A stretch of DNA of 64,000 bases, from contig CAVWUT010000015.1 of NCBI GenBank assembly GCA_963758285.1, forward strand, positions 124,001-188,000. The letters are read 5' to 3'. The DNA is from DASVWZ01 sp963758285. GTDB lineage: Bacteria; Acidobacteriota; Terriglobia; Terriglobales; Acidobacteriaceae. Below the pieces are notes generated by a model that saw nothing but the letters and a program-made list of their open reading frames with translations, made no database searches and was not told the DNA's origin. Shown in pieces: positions 63,065 to 64,000 of the stretch (positions are counted from its first letter, which is position 1; each line of letters begins with the position of its first letter). The translations under genes and the position numbers were made by a program.

Positions 63065-63532
63065 CTACACCCGCCGAGCTTCCATCCAGTTTTGCAGGAT
63101 CAGAACCGCCGCCATCTGATCAACCACTTCCGCCCGGCGCCGGATCGACATCTCCGTCTCGCGCAGCACCCGGTTCGCCTGTGCAGAGGTCAGCCTTTCA
63201 TCCCACAGATGCACCGGCACTTGAAAGCGTTGGCGCAGCCCATCGGCGAACACCTGCATCTTGTCCGCCTGCACTCCCTCCGCCCCGCTCATTCGCAGCG
63301 GATATCCGACCACAATCTCCGAAACTTCATATTCCCGGATCACTTTCCCAAGCTGCTCCAAATCGAATCTCTTGTTCTTCCGCTGGATGGTTTCCAGTCC
63401 CTGCGCCGTGATCCCCAGCGGGTCAGACACAGCAACCCCAATCCGCTTTGCTCCAACGTCCAACCCCAGCACACGCCGATGCCGTGCCGACTGCACCGAA
63501 TCTTCATCTGCTCCGGTATACACGGTTCCCAT
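63065..63532 (-). CDS. ruvX: YqgF/RuvX-type pre-16S rRNA nuclease
   Basis: 155 aa. RNase H-like: 'VLGLDVGAKRIGVAVSDPLG', 'EIVVGYPLRMSGAEG', 'VHLWDERLTSAQANRVL' and 'DQMAAVLILQNWME' with the acidic residues of the active site. Likely trims the 16S rRNA 5' end, as YqgF does. ATG at 63532. Confidence 0.9.
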   Translation of the reverse strand: MGTVYTGADEDSVQSARHRRVLGLDVGAKRIGVAVSDPLGITAQGLETIQRKNKRFDLEQLGKVIREYEVSEIVVGYPLRMSGAEGVQADKMQVFADGLRQRFQVPVHLWDERLTSAQANRVLRETEMSIRRRAEVVDQMAAVLILQNWMEARRV

Positions 63533-63758
63533 TATAGGACCACTTATGCCAGGCGCCTCCGAACTCCGCGGATCTGACTTAGCACACCGGCTGATTAGCC
63601 TCCAGCCAACCTAATGTGAATAAACGGCTTACAAAGGATTCCCTGCCGGCCCCACATAGAAGCGCTCGCCTCGAAATTGCCTTTCCACCCTTCCCTGAGC
63701 TAAACTGGCACCAGGCTTGGTTCCTCTTGATTCAGCCCCTTCGTCCAGGTGACCATCT

Positions 63759-64000
63759 ATGCTGAACGCCGGCAGTAACTTCCACATCGGTGAAAGCGTT
63801 GTCTATCCCAACCACGGTGTTGGAACCATCGAGCAGATCAGCAGCCGAACCATTGGTCAGACGGTCGAAAGATACTACCTGTTGAAAATCAAGTCGTCCA
63901 GCGCCACCGTGACCATACCTTTTCACAGCGTCAACACCGTGGGCCTGCGCCGCGTGGTCAAAAACGGAGAAATCCCCAAAATCCTTGCATTTCTGGAAGA
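63759..64000 (+). CDS. CarD/CdnL-family transcription regulator (N-terminal part)
   Basis: Runs off the window end; 80 residues seen. 'FHIGESVVYPNHGVGTIEQI' and 'YYLLKIKSSSATVTIPFHSV' form the CarD_CdnL_TRCF RNA-polymerase-interaction domain, and 'VGLRRVV' begins the next segment. Such proteins stabilise open promoter complexes, notably for rRNA. ATG at 63759, with AGGT upstream. Confidence 0.85.
   Translation, partial: MLNAGSNFHIGESVVYPNHGVGTIEQISSRTIGQTVERYYLLKIKSSSATVTIPFHSVNTVGLRRVVKNGEIPKILAFLE

Overview
The window reads as about 64 kb of a Gram-negative, diderm chromosome, most likely an acidobacterium of the Terriglobia (Koribacter/Sulfotelmatobacter-like). This placement is inference. 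It rests on BamA, OmpH/Skp, TonB and LolA envelope genes, a B12-dependent ribonucleotide reductase, FG-GAP, GH27 and sialidase-type secreted proteins, and many small intergenic palindromes. Nearly all of it is ordinary GC-rich chromosome. I see no phage, no recognisable transposase, no CRISPR array and no rRNA or tRNA gene.

Layout. 1-9.2 kb: the end of bamA, ompH, a TonB-family gene, alanine racemase, PilZ and a PstS-like protein, superoxide dismutase, then a secreted Asp-box protein with a PpiC/SurA-like foldase. 9.3-14.6 kb: small conserved genes and nrdJ, which carries a one-base frameshift. 14.6-16.9 kb: an island with an AT-rich leader, a winged-helix protein of replication-initiator type, small ORFs and two copies of a roughly 115-bp repeat. 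17-24.9 kb: universal stress protein, M28 peptidase, thioredoxin-fold protein, mutY, an RlpA-like lipoprotein, the RNase P RNA gene on the minus strand, and an ECF sigma factor with a membrane partner. 25-27.7 kb: two MacB-type permeases.

27.7-37.6 kb is a minus-strand nitrogen/carbon block: cysK, malic enzyme-PTA, ornithine aminotransferase, an aspartate-carbamoyltransferase-like enzyme, carbamate kinase, ornithine carbamoyltransferase and a cyclic-2,3-diphosphoglycerate-synthetase-like protein. Together these can make or consume carbamoyl phosphate and feed ornithine into glutamate semialdehyde. The run is interrupted by a four-helix-bundle gene lying between near-identical inverted repeats. 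37.8-43.4 kb is regulatory: a histidine kinase (frameshifted), two response regulators, a Crp/Fnr regulator and a SET-domain methyltransferase. The same 18-bp dyad lies upstream of two of these genes. 43.5-53.8 kb encodes secreted enzymes: GH27, three PF04185 phosphoesterases (two sharing about 385 bp of identical DNA), an FG-GAP protein and a propeller protein. 53.8-64 kb is housekeeping: pgsA, lolA, serS, an S4 protein, pyrD, a VOC protein, a Lys/Ala-rich histone-like protein, an MltD-like transglycosylase, ruvX and the start of a CarD-type regulator.

The most unusual signals are the inverted-repeat-bracketed four-helix-bundle cassette and its matching empty repeats, the repeat island at 14.6-16.9 kb, the ACTAGGG-N4-CCCTAGT dyads, and the carbamoyltransferase whose 80s-loop lysine appears to be replaced by glutamate.
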